Made by a program: the position numbers and the translations under genes. A DNA stretch of 64,000 nucleotides, from contig NC_083583.1 of NCBI RefSeq assembly GCF_027579695.1, positions 26,423,599 through 26,487,598 of the forward strand, in the 5' to 3' direction. Shown here in pieces: positions 13,594 through 27,519 of this stretch. This DNA comes from Neoarius graeffei. Its lineage: Eukaryota; Chordata; Actinopteri; Siluriformes; Ariidae. Under the pieces are notes generated by a model. The model worked only from the letters and a program-made list of their open reading frames with translations. It did no database searches and was not told the origin of the DNA. Positions within the stretch are counted from its first letter, which is position 1; every line of letters starts with the position of its first letter.

Positions 13594-16213
13594 GACCAGG
13601 CCTCGAACAATGACAAATAACTCGACAACGGAAGCAGCTATTCACAAAATTCTTTCACAGTGAGCGCTAGAAGGGTCTCCTGAATAAAATGATGTATTTT
13701 TTTGTTTGTATTGTTAAAAATGAGGACGCTACAGGGAGTTAAAAACGAGTGACTTTTCAGCAACGTTTATACTGGGAGTCAATGAGGCCGCTCACCTGTG
13801 CTCTCCTCGCTTTGAGGCTTGTCATTCAAAAACCGTAAATCCTATCGTTTAGGTAGACACATTGTGTGAATCAGGACAAGTTTTCCTACTACTTTTGAGA
13901 AAATCATGTCTGTAGAGTGAAATTTGTGGCTGAAAACAGAGTTTAAGCGAGAAAGTTTGACCTTTTTTTTGAAGCCGCCTACACTCTAAGATAATGACCT
14001 TCACTGGTGTGTAACGCAATAGACACCCATTCAAAAGCCGGATTTTCTCCCAGAAACCACATGGCGTTTGAACCGGGCCTGATCCGAAAGTGTAAAACCT
14101 AGCAGAAAAGTTGAATGCCAGATCCACAGAGGAGAAGTTTTCCTACGTTTTAGAGTTTGAATCATGTCTCTAGGTGAAAGCATGCCAGAGCAGTGGATGT
14201 TTGAAAAACATTGAAAAAGTGCTTTTTTTTCAATTAATTCCATAGAAATGAATGGGGTTTTTTGGGGCGATTTTTTCGCGACTACGTCGCGAAAAAATCG
14301 CAATCTATAGAGAAAAGTAATAGCATAGCGAGTCCGATCGAGCCGCACGTTTTGATATATTGTTTGTCTGTGTGCGACGTACGGTTATTGAGTTATTCGA
14401 AATCAAAATTTGCGTAGGAATAATAAGAAGAAGAAGAAGAAGAAGAAATACGTAGAAGAACAATAGTTGCAGTGCTTTGCACTGCAACCTATGGGCTCCC
14501 CTAGGGGAGCCCATAGGTTGCTGTGCTGCAGCACTGCATCCTAACTAGACCGGACAATTCCCCGGGGGAAATTGTGAGAGGATGCAGTGCGCGAAGCAAT
14601 TCGCTCACGCATGTTCGCTGGCCGTGAACGCGTGACCCGCAATGATGTTTCAATGCAATGATCGTGTGTGTGCTCGAGACAGCAGCCATCATGAAGAAGA
14701 CCTATTCAAGAGTATGACCAAAGTGACTACAGGCGGAAATTAGCATGTACTGCTATAACCTGGGACAGACATCTGTCCTTAACACAAGGATAATGTTTAA
14801 TTTGTGCACTGTCCCTTTTAAAAATAAAATAAACTCTAAACTCTAAGAAGAGTGTTTGTAGTTTGTATGTACGAACAGAAGTGTTCCTAATAAAGTGGGC
14901 GGCTAAGGTGAGGCTGACACACAAGGGCTGGAGTTTTCTACTGTTTTTTTATGAAGGACCAGGCCTCGAACAATGACAAATAACTCGACAACGGAAGCAG
15001 CTATTCACAAAATTCTTTCACAGTGAGCGCTAGAAGGGTCTCCTGAATAAAATGATGTATTTTTTTGTTTGTATTGTTAAAAATGAGGACGCTACAGGGA
15101 GTTAAAAACGAGTGACTTTTCAGCAACGTTTATACTGGGAGTCAATGAGGCCGCTCACCTGTGCTCTCCTCACTTTGAGGCTTGTCATTCAAAAACCGTA
15201 AATCCTATCGTTTAGGTAGACACATTGTGTGAATCAGGACAAGTTTTCCTACTACTTTTGAGAAAATCATGTCTGTAGAGTGAAATTTGTGGCTGAAAAC
15301 AGAGTTTAAGCGAGAAAGTTTGACCTTTTTTTTTAACCTCTCTCCACTCTGAGCATAACGAGGTCCACTGGTGTGTAACGCAATAGACACCCATAAAAAG
15401 CCGGATTTTCTCCCGGAACCAACATGGCGTTTGAGCCGGGACTGATCCGAAAGTGTAGAACCTAGCAGAAAAGTTGAAGGTCAGATCCACAGAGGAGAAG
15501 TTTTCCTACGTTTTAGAGTTTGAATCACGTCTCTAGGTGAAAGCATGCCAGAGCAGCGGATGTTTGAAAAACGTTGAAAAAGTGCTTTTTTTTCAATTAA
15601 TTCCATCGAAATGAATGGGGTTTTTTTGGACGATTTTTTCGCGACTACGTCGCGAAAAAATCGTATTCTATAGAGAAAAGTAATAGCATAGCGAGTCCGA
15701 TCGAGCCGCACGTTTTGATACATTGTTTGTCTGTGTGCGACGTACGGTTATTGTGTTACTCGAAATCAAAATTTGTGTAGGAAGAGTAACAAATATAACA
15801 CTAGACCGGACAATTCCCCGGGGGAAATTGTGAGAGGATGCAGTGCGCGAAGCAATTCGCTCACGCATGTTCGCTGGCCGTGAACGCGTGACCCGCAATG
15901 ATGTTTCAATGCAATGATCGTGTGTGTGCTCGAGACAGCAGCCATCATGAAGAAGACCTATTCAAGAGTATGACCAAAGTGACTACAGGCGGAAATTAGC
16001 ATGTACTGCTATAACCTGGGACAGACATCTGTCCTTAACACAAGGATAATGTTTAATTTGTGCACTGTCCCTTTTAAAAATAAAATAAACTCTAAACTCT
16101 AAGAAGAGTGTTTGTAGTTTGTATGTACGAACAGAAGTGTTCCTAATAAAGTGGGTGGCTAAGGTGAGGCTGACACACAAGGGCTGGAGTTTTCTACTGT
16201 TTTTTTTATGAAG
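13594..16213. repeat. Satellite units, 1,363 bp (one module) and 1,257 bp (none)
   Basis: Unit 13594-14956 has hairpin 14268-14300 and one module (core 14488-14517). Unit 14957-16213 has hairpin 15631-15663 and the empty-site linker AAGAGTAACAAATATAAC. Set side by side they show the size of the module insertion, about 106 bp. Confidence 0.88.
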
Positions 16214-19200
16214 GACCAGGCCTCGAACAATCACAAATAACTCGACAACGGAAGCAGCTATTCACAAAATTCTTTCACAGTGAGCGCTAGAAGGGTCTCC
16301 TGAATAAAATGATGTATTGTTTGTATTGTTAAAAATGAGGACGCTACAGGGAGTTAAAAACGAGTGACTTTTCAGCAACGTTTATACTGGGAGTCAATGA
16401 GGCCGCTCACCTGTGCTCTCCTGACTTTGAGGCTTGTCATTCAAAAACCGTAAATCCTATCGTTTAGGTAGACACATTGTGTGAATCAGGACAAGTTTTC
16501 CTACTACTTTTGAGAAAATCATGTCTGTAGAGTGAAATTTGTGGCTGAAAACAGAGTTTAAGCGAGAAAGTTTGACCTTTTTTTTGAACCTCTCTCCACT
16601 CTGACCTTAACGAGGTCCACTGGTGTGTAACGCAATAGACACCCATTCAAAAGCCAGATTTTCTCCCAGAAACCACATGGCGTTTGACCCGGGACTGATC
16701 CGAAAGTGTAGAACCTAGCAGAAAAGTTGAATGCCAGATCCACAGAGGAGAAGTTTTCCTACGTTTTAGAGTTTGAATCACGTCTCTAGGTGAAAGCATG
16801 CCAGAGCAGCGGATGTTTGAAAAACGTTGAAAAAGTGCTTCTTTTTCAATTAATTCCATAGAAATGAATGGGGTTTTTTTTGGACGATTTTTTCGCGACT
16901 ACGTCGCGAAAAAATCGTATTCTATAGAGAAAAGTAATAGCATAGCGAGTCCGATCGAGCCGCACGTTTTGATACATTGTTTGTCTGTGTGCGACGTACG
17001 GTTATTGTGTTACTCGAAATCAAAATTTGTGTAGGAAGAGTAACAAATATAACACTAGACCGGACAATTCCCCGGGGGGAAATTGTGAGAGGATGCAGTG
17101 CGCGAAGCAATTCGGTCACGCATGTTTGCTGGCCGTGAATGTGTGACCCGCAATGACGTTTCAATGCAATGATTATGTGTGTGCTTGAGACAGCAGCCGT
17201 CATGAAGAAGAGCTATTCAACAGTATGACCAAAGTGACTACAGGCGGAAATTAGCATGTACTGCTATAACCTGGGACAGACATCTGTCCTTACCACAAGG
17301 ATAATGTTTAATTTGTGCACTGTCCCTTTTAAAAATAAAATAAACTCTAAACTCTAAGAAGAGTGTTTGTAGTTTGTATGTACGAACAGAAGTGTTCCTA
17401 ATAAAGTGGGCGGCTAAGGTGAGGCCTGTCGGCTGCCCTCCTCTCAGTTTCTCAGAGCAGCGGATGTTTGAAAAAGTCCTTTTTTTTTCCAATTAATTCC
17501 ATTGAAATGAATGGGTTTTTTTGGGGACAAGTGTGACTACTACTTTTGAGAAAATTATGTCTGTAGTGTGAAATTTGTGGCTGAAAACAGTTTAAGTTTG
17601 AAATTTTGAGCATGTAAGTGTAGAACCTAGCAGAAAAGTTGAATGACAGATCCACAGAGGAGAAGTTTTCCTACGTTTTAGAGTTTGAATCACGTCTCTA
17701 GGTGAAAGCATGCCAGAGCAGCAGACGTTTGAAAAACGTTGAAAAAGTGCTTTTTTTCAATTAATTCCATAGAAATGAATGGGGTTTTTTTGTGACGATT
17801 TTTTTTTTATAACCTGGGACAGACATCTGATCTTAACACAAGGATAATGTTTAATTTGTGCACTGTCCCTTTTAAAAATAAAATAAACTCTAAACTCTAA
17901 GAAGAGTGTTTGTAGTTTGTATGTACGAACAGAAGTGTTCCTAATAAAGTGGGCGGCTAAGGTGAGGCTGCCACACAAGGGCTGGAGTTTTCTACTGTTT
18001 TTTTATGAAGGACCAGGCCTCGAACAATGACAAATAACTCGACAACGGAAGCAGCTATTCACAAAATTCTTTCACAGTGAGCGCTAGAAGGGTCTCCTGA
18101 ATAAAATGATGTATTTTTTTGTTTGTATTGTTAAAAATGAGGACGCTACAGGGAGTTAAAAACGAGTGACTTTTCAGCAACGTTTATACTGGGAGTCAAT
18201 GAGGCCGCTCACCTGTGCTCTCCTCGCTTTGAGGCTTGTCATTCAAAAACCGTAAATCCTATCGTTTAGGTAGACACATTGTGTGAATCAGGACAAGTTT
18301 TCCTACTACTTTTGAGAAAATCATGTCTGTAGAGTGAAATTTGTGGCTGAAAACAGAGTTTAAGCGAGAAAGTTTGACCTTTTTTTTGAAGCCGCCTACA
18401 CTCTAAGATAATGACCTTCACTGGTGTGTAACGCAATAGACACCCATTCAAAAGCCGGATTTTCTCCCAGAAACCACATGGCGTTTGAACCGGGCCTGAT
18501 CCGAAAGTGTAAAACCTAGCAGAAAAGTTGAATGCCAGATCCACAGAGGAGAAGTTTTCCTACGTTTTAGAGTTTGAATCATGTCTCTAGGTGAAAGCAT
18601 GCCAGAGCAGTGGATGTTTGAAAAACATTGAAAAAGTGCTTTTTTTTCAATTAATTCCATAGAAATGAATGGGGTTTTTTGGGGCGATTTTTTCGCGACT
18701 ACGTCGCGAAAAAATCGTATTCTATAGAGAAAAGTAATAGCATAGCGAGTCCGATCGAGCCGCACGTTTTGATGTATTGTTTGTCTGTGTGCGACGTACG
18801 GTTATTGAGTTATTCGAAATCAAAATTTGCGTAGGAATAATAATAATAAGAAGAAACACGTAGAAGAACAATAGTTGCAGTGCTTTGCACTGCAACCTAT
18901 GGGCTCCCCTAGGGGAGCCCATAGGTTGCTGTGCTGCAGCACTGCATCCTAACTAGACTGGACAATTCCCCGGGGGAAATTGTGAGAGGATGCAGTGCGC
19001 GAAGCAATTCGGTCACGCACGTTCGCTGGCCGTGAATGTGTGACCCGCAATGATGTTTCAATGCAATGATTGTGTGTGTGCTCTAGACAGCAGCCATCAT
19101 GAAGAAGAGCTATTCAAGAGCATGAACAAAGTGACTACAGGCGGAAATTAGCATGTACTGCTATAACCTGGGACAGACATCTGTCCTTACCACAAGGATA

Positions 19201-19366
19201 ATGTTTAATTTGTGCACTGTCCCTTTTAAAAATAAAATAAACTCTAAACACTAAGAAGAGTGTTTGTAGTATGTATGTACGAACAGAAGTGTTCCTAATA
19301 AAGTGGGTGGCTAAGGTGAGGCTAAGACACACAAGGGCTGGAGTTTTCTACTGTTTTTTTATGAAG
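16214..19366. repeat. Satellite units, 1,797 bp (empty plus 540-bp block) and 1,356 bp (one module)
   Basis: Unit 16214-18010 has hairpin 16885-16917, no module, and the 540-bp block. Unit 18011-19366 has hairpin 18685-18717 and one module (core at 18896). The right part of the first and the left part of the second repeat 12,640 to about 14,400 at an offset of 4,417 bp. Confidence 0.87.
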
Positions 19367-22300
19367 GACCAGGCCTCGAACAATAACAAATAACTCGACA
19401 ACGGAAGCAGCTATTCACAAAATTCTTTCACAGTGAGCGCTAGAAGGGTCTCCTGAATAAAATGATGTATTTTTTTGTTTGTACTCTTAAAAATAACGAC
19501 AATAGAGCGATTTAAAAACGAGTGACTTTTCTCTCACGTTTACAATGGGTTTCAATGAAGCCTGTCAGCTGCCCTGTCCTCAGTTTGACGCTTGTCATTC
19601 AAAAACCGTAAATCCTATCGTTTAGGTAGACACATTGTGTGAATCAGGACAAGTTTTCCTACAAGGATAATGTTTAATTTGTGCACTGTCCCTTTTAAAA
19701 ATAAAATAAACTCTAAACTCTAAGAAGAGTGTTTGTAGTTTGTATGTACGAACAGAAGTGTTCCTAATAAAGTGGGCGGCTAAGGTGAGGCTGACACACA
19801 AGGGCTGGAGTTTTCTACTGTTTTTTTTATGAAGGACCAGGCCTCGAACAATGACAAATAACTCGACAACGGAAGCAGCTATTCACAAAATTCTTTCACA
19901 CTGAGCGCTAGAAGGGTCTCCTGAATAGACTGATGTAATTTTTTTGTCTGTATTGTTAAAAATGAGGACGCTACAGGGAGTTAAAAACGAGTGACTTTTC
20001 AGCAACGTTTATAATGGGAGTCAATGAGGCCGCTCACCTGTGCTCTCCTCACTTTGAGGCTTGTCATTCAAAAACCGTAAATCCTATTGTTTAGGTAGAC
20101 ACATTGTGTGAATCAGGACAAGTTTTCCTCCTACTTTTGAGAAAATCATGTCTGTAGAGTGAAATTTGTGCCTGAAAACAGAGTGTAAGCGAGAAAGTTT
20201 GACCTTTTTTTTGAACCTCTCTCCACTCTGAGCTAAACAAGGTCCACTGGTGTGTAACGCAATAGACACCCATTCAAATGCCGGATTTTCTCCCAGAAAC
20301 CACATGGCGTTTGACCCGGGACTGATCCGAAAGTGTAGAACCTAGCAGAAAAGTTGAAGGCCAGATCCACAGAGGAGAAGTTTTCCTACGTTTTAGAGTT
20401 TGAATCACGTCTCTAGGTGAAAGCATGCCAGAGCAGCGGATGTTTGAAAAACGTTGAAAAAGTGCTTTTTTTTCAATTAATTCCATAGAAATGAATGGGG
20501 TTTTTTTGGACGATTTTTTCGCGACTACGTCGCGAAAAAATCGTATTCTATAGAGAAAAGTAATAGCATAGCGAGTCCGATCGAGCTGCACGTTTTGATA
20601 CATTGTTTGTCTGTGTGCGACGTACGGTTATTGTGTTACTCGAAATCAAAATTTGTGTAGGAAGAGTAACAAATATAACACTAGACCGGACAATTCCCCG
20701 GGGGAAATTGTGAGAGGATGCAGTGCGCGAAGCAATTCGGTCACGCATGTTTGCCGGCCGTGAATGTGTGACCAGCAATGATGTTTCAATGCAATGATCG
20801 TGTGTGTGCTTGAGACAGCAGCCGTCATGAAGGAGACCTATTCAAGAGCATGAACAAAGTGACTACAGGCGGAAATTAGCATGTACTGCTATAACCTGGG
20901 ACAGACATCTGTCCTTACCACAAGGATAATGTTTAATTTGTGCACTGTCCCTTTTAAAAATAAAATAAACTCTAAACACTAAGAAGAGTGTTTGTAGTTT
21001 GTATGTACGAACAGAAGTGTTCCTAATAAAGTGGGCGGCTAAGGTGAGGCCTGTCGGCTGCCCTCTTCTCAGTTTCTCAGAGCAGCGGATGTTTGAAAAA
21101 GTGCTTTTTTTTCCAATTAATTCCATAGAAATTAATGGGTTTTTTTTGGGACAAGTGTGACTACTACTTCTGAGAAAATTATGTCTGTAGTGTGAAATTT
21201 GTGGCTGAAAACAGTTTAAGTTTGAAATTTTGAGCATATAAGTGTAGAACCTAGCAGAAAAGTTGAATGACAGATCCACAGAGGAGAAGTTTTCCTACGT
21301 TTTAGAGTTTGAATCACGTCTCTAGGTGAAAGCATGCCAGAGCAGCAGACGTTTGAAAAACGTTGAAAAAGTGCTTTTTTTCAATTAATTCCATAGAAAT
21401 GAATGGGGTTTTTTTGTGACGATTTTTTTTTTTATAACCTGGGACAGACATCTGATCTTAACACAAGGATAATGTTTAATTTGTGCACTGTCCCTTTTAA
21501 AAATAAAATAAACTCTAAACTCTAAGAAGAGTGTTTGTAGTTTGTATGTACGAACAGAAGTGTTCCTAATAAAGTGGGCGGCTAAGGTGAGGCTGCCACA
21601 CAAGGGCTGGAGTTTTCTACTGTTTTTTTATGAAGGACCAGGCCTCGAACAATGACAAATAACTCGACAACGGAAGCAGCTATTCACAAAATTCTTTCAC
21701 AGTGAGCGCTAGAAGGGTCTCCTGAATAAAATGATGTATTTTTTTGTTTGTATTGTTAAAAATGAGGACGCTACAGGGAGTTAAAAACGAGTGACTTTTC
21801 AGCAACGTTTATACTGGGAGTCAATGAGGCCGCTCACCTGTGCTCTCCTCACTTTGAGGCTTGTCATTCAAAAACCGTAAATCCTATCGTTTAGGTAGAC
21901 ACATTGTGTGAATCAGGACAAGTTTTCCTACTACTTTTGAGAAAATCATGTCTGTAGAGTGAAATTTGTGGCTGAAAACGGAGTTTAAGCGAGAAAGTTT
22001 GACCTTTTTTTTGAAGCCGCCTACACTCTAAGTTTAACGACCCTCACTGGTGTGTAACGCAATAGACACCCATTCAAAAGCCGGATTTTCTCCCAGAAAC
22101 CACATGGCGTTTGAACCGGGCCTGATCCGAAAGTGTAAAACCTAGCAGAAAAGTTGAATGCCAGATCCACAGAGGAGAAGTTTTCCTACGTTTTAGAGTT
22201 TGAATCATGTCTCTAGGTGAAAGCATGCCAGAGCAGTGGATGTTTGAAAAACATTGAAAAAGTGCTTTTTTTTCAATTAATTCCATAGAAATGAATGGGG

Positions 22301-23002
22301 TTTTTTGGGGCGATTTTTTCGCGACTACGTCGCGAAAAAATCGTATTCTACAGAGAAAAGTAATAGCATAGCGAGTCCGATCGAGCCGCACGTTTTGATA
22401 TATTGTTTGTCTGTGTGCGACGTACGGTTATTGAGTTATTCGAAATCAAAATTTGCGTAGGAATAATAAGAAGAAGAAGAAGAAGAAGAAATACGTAGAA
22501 GAACAATAGTTGCAGTGCTTTGCACTGCAACCTATGGGCTCCCCTAGGGGAGCCCATAGGTTGCTGTGCTGCAGCACTGCATCCTAACTAGACCGGACAA
22601 TTCCCCGGGGGAAATTGTGAGAGGATGCAGTGCGCGAAGCAATTCGGTCATGCACGTTTGCCGGCCGTGAATGTGTGACCAGCAATGATGTTTCAATGCA
22701 ATGATTGTGTGTGTGCTTGAGACAGCAGCCGTCATGAAGGAGACCTATTCAAGAGCATGAACAAAGTGACTACAGGCGGAAATTAGCATGTACTGCTATA
22801 ACCTGGGACAGACATCTGTCCTTACCACAAGGATAATGTTTAATTTGTGCACTGTCCCTTTTAAAAATAAAATAAACTCTAAACTCTAAGAAGAGTGTTT
22901 GAAGTTTGTATGTACGAACAGAAGTGTTCCTAATAAAGTGGGCGGCTAAGGTGAGGCTAAGACACACAAGGGCTGGAGTTTTCTACTGTTTTTTTTATGA
23001 AG
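19367..23002. repeat. Satellite units, 468, 1,801 and 1,367 bp
   Basis: 19367-19834 is the recurrent 468-bp deleted unit. 19835-21635 has hairpin 20511-20543, the empty-site linker and the 540-bp block. 21636-23002 has hairpin 22311-22343 and one module (core 22531-22560). By eye this stretch joins material matching 7,630-9,420 (offset 11,321), 10,680-12,500 (offset 10,062) and 9,420-10,680 (offset 13,228). Confidence 0.87.
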
Positions 23003-26000
23003 GACCAGGCCTCGAACAATGACAAATAACTCGACAACGGAAGCAGCTATTCACAAAATTCTTTCACACTGAGCGCTAGAAGGGTCTCCTGAATAAAATG
23101 ATGTATTTTTTTGTTTGTACTCTTTAAAATAACGACACTAGAGCGATTTAAAAACGAGTGACTTTTCTATCACGTTTATAATGGTTGTCAATGAAGCCTG
23201 TCAGCTGCACTGTCCTCAGTTTGACGCTTGTCATTCAAAAACCGTAAATCCTATCGTTTAGGTAGACACATTGTGTGAATCAGGACAAGTTTTCCTACTA
23301 CTTTTGAGAAAATCATGTCTGTAGAGTGAAATTTGTGGCTGAAAACAGAGTTTAAGCGAGAAAGTTTGACCTTTTTTTTGAAGCCGCCTACACTCTGAGT
23401 TAACGAGGCGCACTGGTGTGTAACGCAATAGACACCCATTCAAAAGCCGGATTTTCTCCCAGAAACCACATGGCGTTTGACCCGGGACTGATCCGAAAGT
23501 GTTGAACCTAGCAGAAAAGTTGAATGCCAGATCCACAGAGGAGAAGTTTTCCTACGTTTTAGAGTTTGAATCACGTCTCTAGGTGAAAGCATGCCAGAGC
23601 AGCGGATGTTTGAAAAACGTTGAAAAAGTGCTTTTTTTCAAATTAATTCCATAGAAATGAATGGGGTTTTTTTGGACGATTTTTTCGCGACTACGTCGCG
23701 AAAAAATCGTTTTCTATAGAGAAAAGTAATAGCATAGCGAGTCCGATCGAGCCGCACGTTTTGATATATTGTTTGTCTGTGTGCAACGTACGGTTATTGA
23801 GTTAATCGAAATCGAAATTTGCGTAGGAAGAGTAACAAATATAACACTAGACCGGACAATTCCCCGGGGGAAATTGTGAGAGGATGCAGTGCGCGAAGCA
23901 ATTCGCTCACGCACGTTCGCTGGCCGTGAACGTGTGACCCGCAATGATGTTTCAATGCAATGATCGTGTGTGTGCTCGAGACAGCAGCCATCATGAAGAA
24001 GACCTATTCAAGAGTATGACCAAAGTGACTACAGGCGGAAATTAGCATGTACTGCTATAACCTGGGACAGACATCTGTCCTTAACACAAGGATAATGTTT
24101 AATTTGTGCACTGTCACTTTTAAAAATAAAATAAACTCTAAACTCTAAGAAGAGTGTTTGTAGTTTGTATGTACGAACAGAAGTGTTCCTAATAAAGTGG
24201 GCGGCTAAGGTGAGGCTGACACACAAGGGCTGGAGTTTTCTACTGTTTTTTTTATGAAGGACCAGGCCTCGAACAATGACAAATAACTCGACAACGGAAG
24301 CAGCTATTCACAAAATTCTTTCACAGTGAGCGCTAGAAGGGTCTCCTGAATAAAATGATGTATTTTTTTGTTTGTATTGTTAAAAATGAGGACGCTACAG
24401 GGAGTTAAAAACGAGTGACTTTTCAGCAACGTTTATACTGGGAGTCAATGAGGCCGCTCACCTGTGCTCTCCTCACTTTGAGGCTTGTCATTCAAAAACC
24501 GTAAATCCTATCGTTTAGGTAGACACATTGTGTGAATCAGGACAAGTTTTCCTACTACTTTTGAGAAAATAATGTCTGTAGAGTGAAATTTGTGGCTGAA
24601 AACGGAGTTTAAGCGAGAAAGTTTGACCTTTTTTTTGAAGCCGCCTACACTCTAAGCTAAACGACCCTCACTGGTGTGTAACGCAATAGACACCCATTCA
24701 AAAGCCGGATTTTCTCCCAGAAACCACATGGCGTTTGAACCGGGCCTGATCCGAAAGTGTAAAACCTAGCAGAAAAGTTGAATGCCAGATCCACAGAGGA
24801 GAAGTTTTCCTACGTTTTAGAGTTTGAATCATGTCTCTAGGTGAAAGCATGCCAGAGCAGTGGATGTTTGAAAAACATTGAAAAAGTGCTTTTTTTTCAA
24901 TTAATTCCATAGAAATGAATGGGGTTTTTTGGGGCGATTTTTTCGCGACTACGTCGCGAAAAAATCGTATTCTACAGAGAAAAGTAATAGCATAGCGAGT
25001 CCGATCGAGCCGCACGTTTTGATATATTGTTTGTCTGTGTGCGACGTACGGTTATTGAGTTATTCGAAATCAAAATTTGCGTAGGAATAATAAGAAGAAG
25101 AAACACGTAGAAGAACAATAGTTGCAGTGCTTTGCACTGCAACCTATGGGCTCCCCTAGGGGAGCCCATAGGTTGCTGTGCTGCAGCACTGCATCCTAAC
25201 TAGACCGGACAATTCCCCGGGGGAAATTGTGAGAGGATGCAGTGCGCGAAGCAATTCGGTCACGCATGTTTGCCGGCCGTGAATGTGTGACCAGCAATGA
25301 TGTTTCAATGCAATGATCGTGTGTGTGCTTGAGACAGCAGCCGTCATGAAGGAGACCTATTCAAGAGCATGAACAAAGTGACTACAGGCGGAAATTAGCA
25401 TGTACTGCTATAACCTGGGACAGACATCTGTCCTTACCACAAGGATAATGTTTAATTTGTGCACTGTCCCTTTTAAAAATAAAATAAACTCTAAACACTA
25501 AGAAGAGTGTTTGTAGTTTGTATGTACGAACAGAAGTGTTCCTAATAAAGTGGGCGGCTAAGGTGAGGCCTGTCGGCTGCCCTCTTCTCAGTTTCTCAGA
25601 GCAGCGGATGTTTGAAAAAGTGCTTTTTTTTCCAATTAATTCCATAGAAATTAATGGGTTTTTTTTGGGACAAGTGTGACTACTACTTCTGAGAAAATTA
25701 TGTCTGTAGTGTGAAATTTGTGGCTGAAAACAGTTTAAGTTTGAAATTTTGAGCATATAAGTGTAGAACCTAGCAGAAAAGTTGAATGACAGATCCACAG
25801 AGGAGAAGTTTTCCTACGTTTTAGAGTTTGAATCACGTCTCTAGGTGAAAGCATGCCAGAGCAGCAGACGTTTGAAAAACGTTGAAAAAGTGCTTTTTTT
25901 CAATTAATTCCATAGAAATGAATGGGGTTTTTTTGTGACGATTTTTTTTTTTATAACCTGGGACAGACATCTGATCTTAACACAAGGATAATGTTTAATT

Positions 26001-27519
26001 TGTGCACTGTCCCTTTTAAAAATAAAATAAACTCTAAACTCTAAGAAGAGTGTTTGTAGTTTGTATGTACGAACAGAAGTGTTCCTAATAAAGTGGGCGG
26101 CTAAGGTGAGGCTGCCACACAAGGGCTGGAGTTTTCTACTGTTTTTTTATGAAGGACCAGGCCTCGAACAATGACAAATAACTCGACAACGGAAGCAGCT
26201 ATTCACAAAATTCTTTCACAGTGAGCGCTAGAAGGGTCTCCTGAATAAAATGATGTATTTTTTTGTTTGTATTGTTAAAAATGAGGACGCTACAGGGAGT
26301 TAAAAACGAGTGACTTTTCAGCAACGTTTATACTGGGAGTCAATGAGGCCGCTCACCTGTGCTCTCCTCACTTTGAGGCTTGTCATTCAAAAACCGTAAA
26401 TCCTATCGTTTAGGTAGACACATTGTGTGAATCAGGACAAGTTTTCCTACTACTTTTGAGAAAATCATGTCTGTAGAGTGAAATTTGTGGCTGAAAACGG
26501 AGTTTAAGCGAGAAAGTTTGACCTTTTTTTTGAAGCCGCCTACACTCTAAGTTTAACGACCCTCACTGGTGTGTAACGCAATAGACACCCATTCAAAAGC
26601 CGGATTTTCTCCCAGAAACCACATGGCGTTTGAACCGGGCCTGATCCGAAAGTGTAAAACCTAGCAGAAAAGTTGAATGCCAGATCCACAGAGGAGAAGT
26701 TTTCCTACGTTTTAGAGTTTGAATCATGTCTCTAGGTGAAAGCATGCCAGAGCAGTGGATGTTTGAAAAACATTGAAAAAGTGCTTTTTTTTCAATTAAT
26801 TCCATAGAAATGAATGGGGTTTTTTGGGGCGATTTTTTCGCGACTACGTCGCGAAAAAATCGTATTCTACAGAGAAAAGTAATAGCATAGCGAGTCCGAT
26901 CGAGCCGCACGTTTTGATATATTGTTTGTCTGTGTGCGACGTACGGTTATTGAGTTATTCGAAATCAAAATTTGCGTAGGAATAATAAGAAGAAGAAGAA
27001 GAAGAAGAAATACGTAGAAGAACAATAGTTGCAGTGCTTTGCACTGCAACCTATGGGCTCCCCTAGGGGAGCCCATAGGTTGCTGTGCTGCAGCACTGCA
27101 TCCTAACTAGACCGGACAATTCCCCGGGGGAAATTGTGAGAGGATGCAGTGCGCGAAGCAATTCGCTCACGCATGTTCGCTGGCCGTGAATGTGTGACCC
27201 GCAATGATGTTTCAATGCAATGATCGTGTGTGTGCTCGAGACAGCAGCCATCATGAAGAAGACCTATTCAAGAGTATGACCAAAGTGACTACAGGCGGAA
27301 ATTAGCATGTACTGCTATAACCTGGGACAGACATCTGTCCTTAACACAAGGATAATGTTTAATTTGTGCACTGTCACTTTTAAAAATAAAATAAACTCTA
27401 AACTCTAAGAAGAGTGTTTGTAGTTTGTATGTACGAACAGAAGTGTTCCTAATAAAGTGGGCGGCTAAGGTGAGGCTGACACACAAGGGCTGGAGTTTTC
27501 TACTGTTTTTTTTATGAAG
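23003..27519. repeat. Satellite units, 1,257, 1,895 and 1,365 bp
   Basis: 23003-24259: hairpin 23677-23709, empty module site. 24260-26154: hairpin 24935-24967, one module (core at 25143) and the 540-bp block. 26155-27519: hairpin 26830-26862, one module (core at 27050). The stretch from about 25,260 to 27,060 repeats 10,680-12,480 at an offset of 14,581 bp. Confidence 0.87.
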
